Under the pieces are notes generated by a model. The model saw nothing but the letters and a program-made list of their open reading frames with translations, had not been told where the DNA came from and did no database searches. DNA of 64,000 bases from Gigaspora rosea. Its lineage: Eukaryota > Glomeromycota > Glomeromycetes > Diversisporales > Gigasporaceae. Of the stretch, positions 63,639 through 64,000 are shown in pieces (position 1 is the stretch's first letter; each line of letters begins with the position of its first letter). The DNA is taken from the NCBI GenBank assembly GCA_003550325.1, contig QKWP01001700.1, positions 38,241-102,240 of the forward strand. Reading direction: 5' to 3'. Both the position numbers and the translations under genes were made by a program.

Positions 63639-64000
63639 GCCACATAGGATTTTTAAATATAGGTGGACAAACCTATTTGTCCGGGTTTGTCCATAGCCCA
63701 ATCCCAAATCCCATAGGTTTTGCCAACATGTATAGTTACACCTGATCCTGCATTCTAATTGGTTGATCAAGGGTGGCGGTACATCGCCATGGCGATAAAT
63801 TATAAAACCCATTATTTAAAGTACAATAATAAAAGTTGTTATTCTTTATATAACTACAAAATTGTATTAGAATATATTTTTAAAACCAATATTTAAAAAA
63901 TTTGTCAAGGTATTGTAAATTATTTTTTTGGTTAAAAAATTTCTTTAAAATTTAACATTTTTAGCTTATAAGCAGTATAAAGTTTTTGTCTTATAAAATA

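Larger units (their letters stand above)
61442..63810. mobile_element. MULE-like foldback, 9-bp TSD ATTATTTAA, with three nested MITEs
   Basis: ATTATTTAA at 61433-61441 and 63811-63819. The ends (TTCGCATATGCGATACACCG at left; inverse of CGGTACATCGCCATGGCGAT at right) pair imperfectly, and AGATC(T/A)GGTGTAA and TGTTGGCAAAAC blocks follow on both arms. Arms carry AATCCC minisatellites. Nested: 61567-61840, 62341-62954 and 63023-63318. The CCAAATCCC ORFs are artefacts. Confidence 0.8.
61126..64000. mobile_element. TA-flanked MITE related to 7263-7906, split by insertion, continues past window
   Basis: Begins TA-TCCTTTAAATTG. The left part (61126-61441) and resumed right part (63820-64000) align in order with 7263-7906, e.g. 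CTTCTAATACAAGTCTTAAT then AAAGTTGT-ATTCTTTATATAAC. The break holds 61442-63810. The right terminus is outside the window. Confidence 0.75.

Noticed and set aside
63427-63812. Overlapping ORFs of 72-125 residues on the right arm
   Set aside because: Same minisatellite in inverse orientation inside a foldback; no codon constraint.

Overview
The window looks like nuclear DNA of an early-diverging fungus. A Glomeromycotina genome of the Rhizophagus type is the best guess. The evidence is a very A+T-rich background, short GT-AG introns, an F-box gene and a BTB/TLDc gene of the kinds that are expanded in those fungi, and many short non-autonomous transposons. The species call is inference; I ran no search.

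Protein-coding genes occupy only about 7 kb. Five are well supported. A Ded1/DDX3-type DEAD-box helicase (1-1123, minus) is cut by the window edge. The others are a small SANT/Myb-like protein (13556-13983, minus), an F-box protein (17170-18913, plus; a sequencing gap lies in its intron), a BTB-BACK-TLDc protein (20182-21910, minus) and a complete six-exon GDP-mannose 4,6-dehydratase (23123-24798, plus). They have unrelated roles (RNA remodelling, DNA binding, ubiquitin-ligase adaptors, GDP-fucose synthesis) and do not form an operon or an obvious cluster.

Everything else is transposon sediment. (i) 1.5-12.6 kb: hAT-like and TA-flanked MITEs, a tRNA-headed SINE, and A+T-rich filler. (ii) 27.9-29.0 kb and 54.9-56.1 kb: two ~1.12-kb poly(A) retroposons of one family with exact 17- and 20-bp target duplications. 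(iii) 30.3-37.3 kb: a hAT MITE, then a ~6.5-kb foldback carrying a SINE (itself hit by a MITE), a 9-bp-TSD element and a palindrome. (iv) 37.4-48.0 kb: a hAT MITE beside a relative split from ~0.4 kb to ~10 kb by nested insertions, including a 7.6-kb decayed LINE. (v) 48.1-56.8 kb: SINEs, a truncated LINE tail, foldbacks and small MITEs. (vi) 57.6-64.0 kb: two MULE-like elements with 9-bp duplications, each containing further MITEs.

Target-site duplications could be read directly for many insertions, so element borders and the order of insertion can be stated at base level. The most interesting content is this nesting, a group of 8-bp-TSD MITEs with an unusual AGGACCCC terminus, hAT-like elements whose interiors are self-complementary TCGATTAATCGA-type sequence, and a short hairpin before poly(A) shared by the LINE and the SINE-like retroposons.
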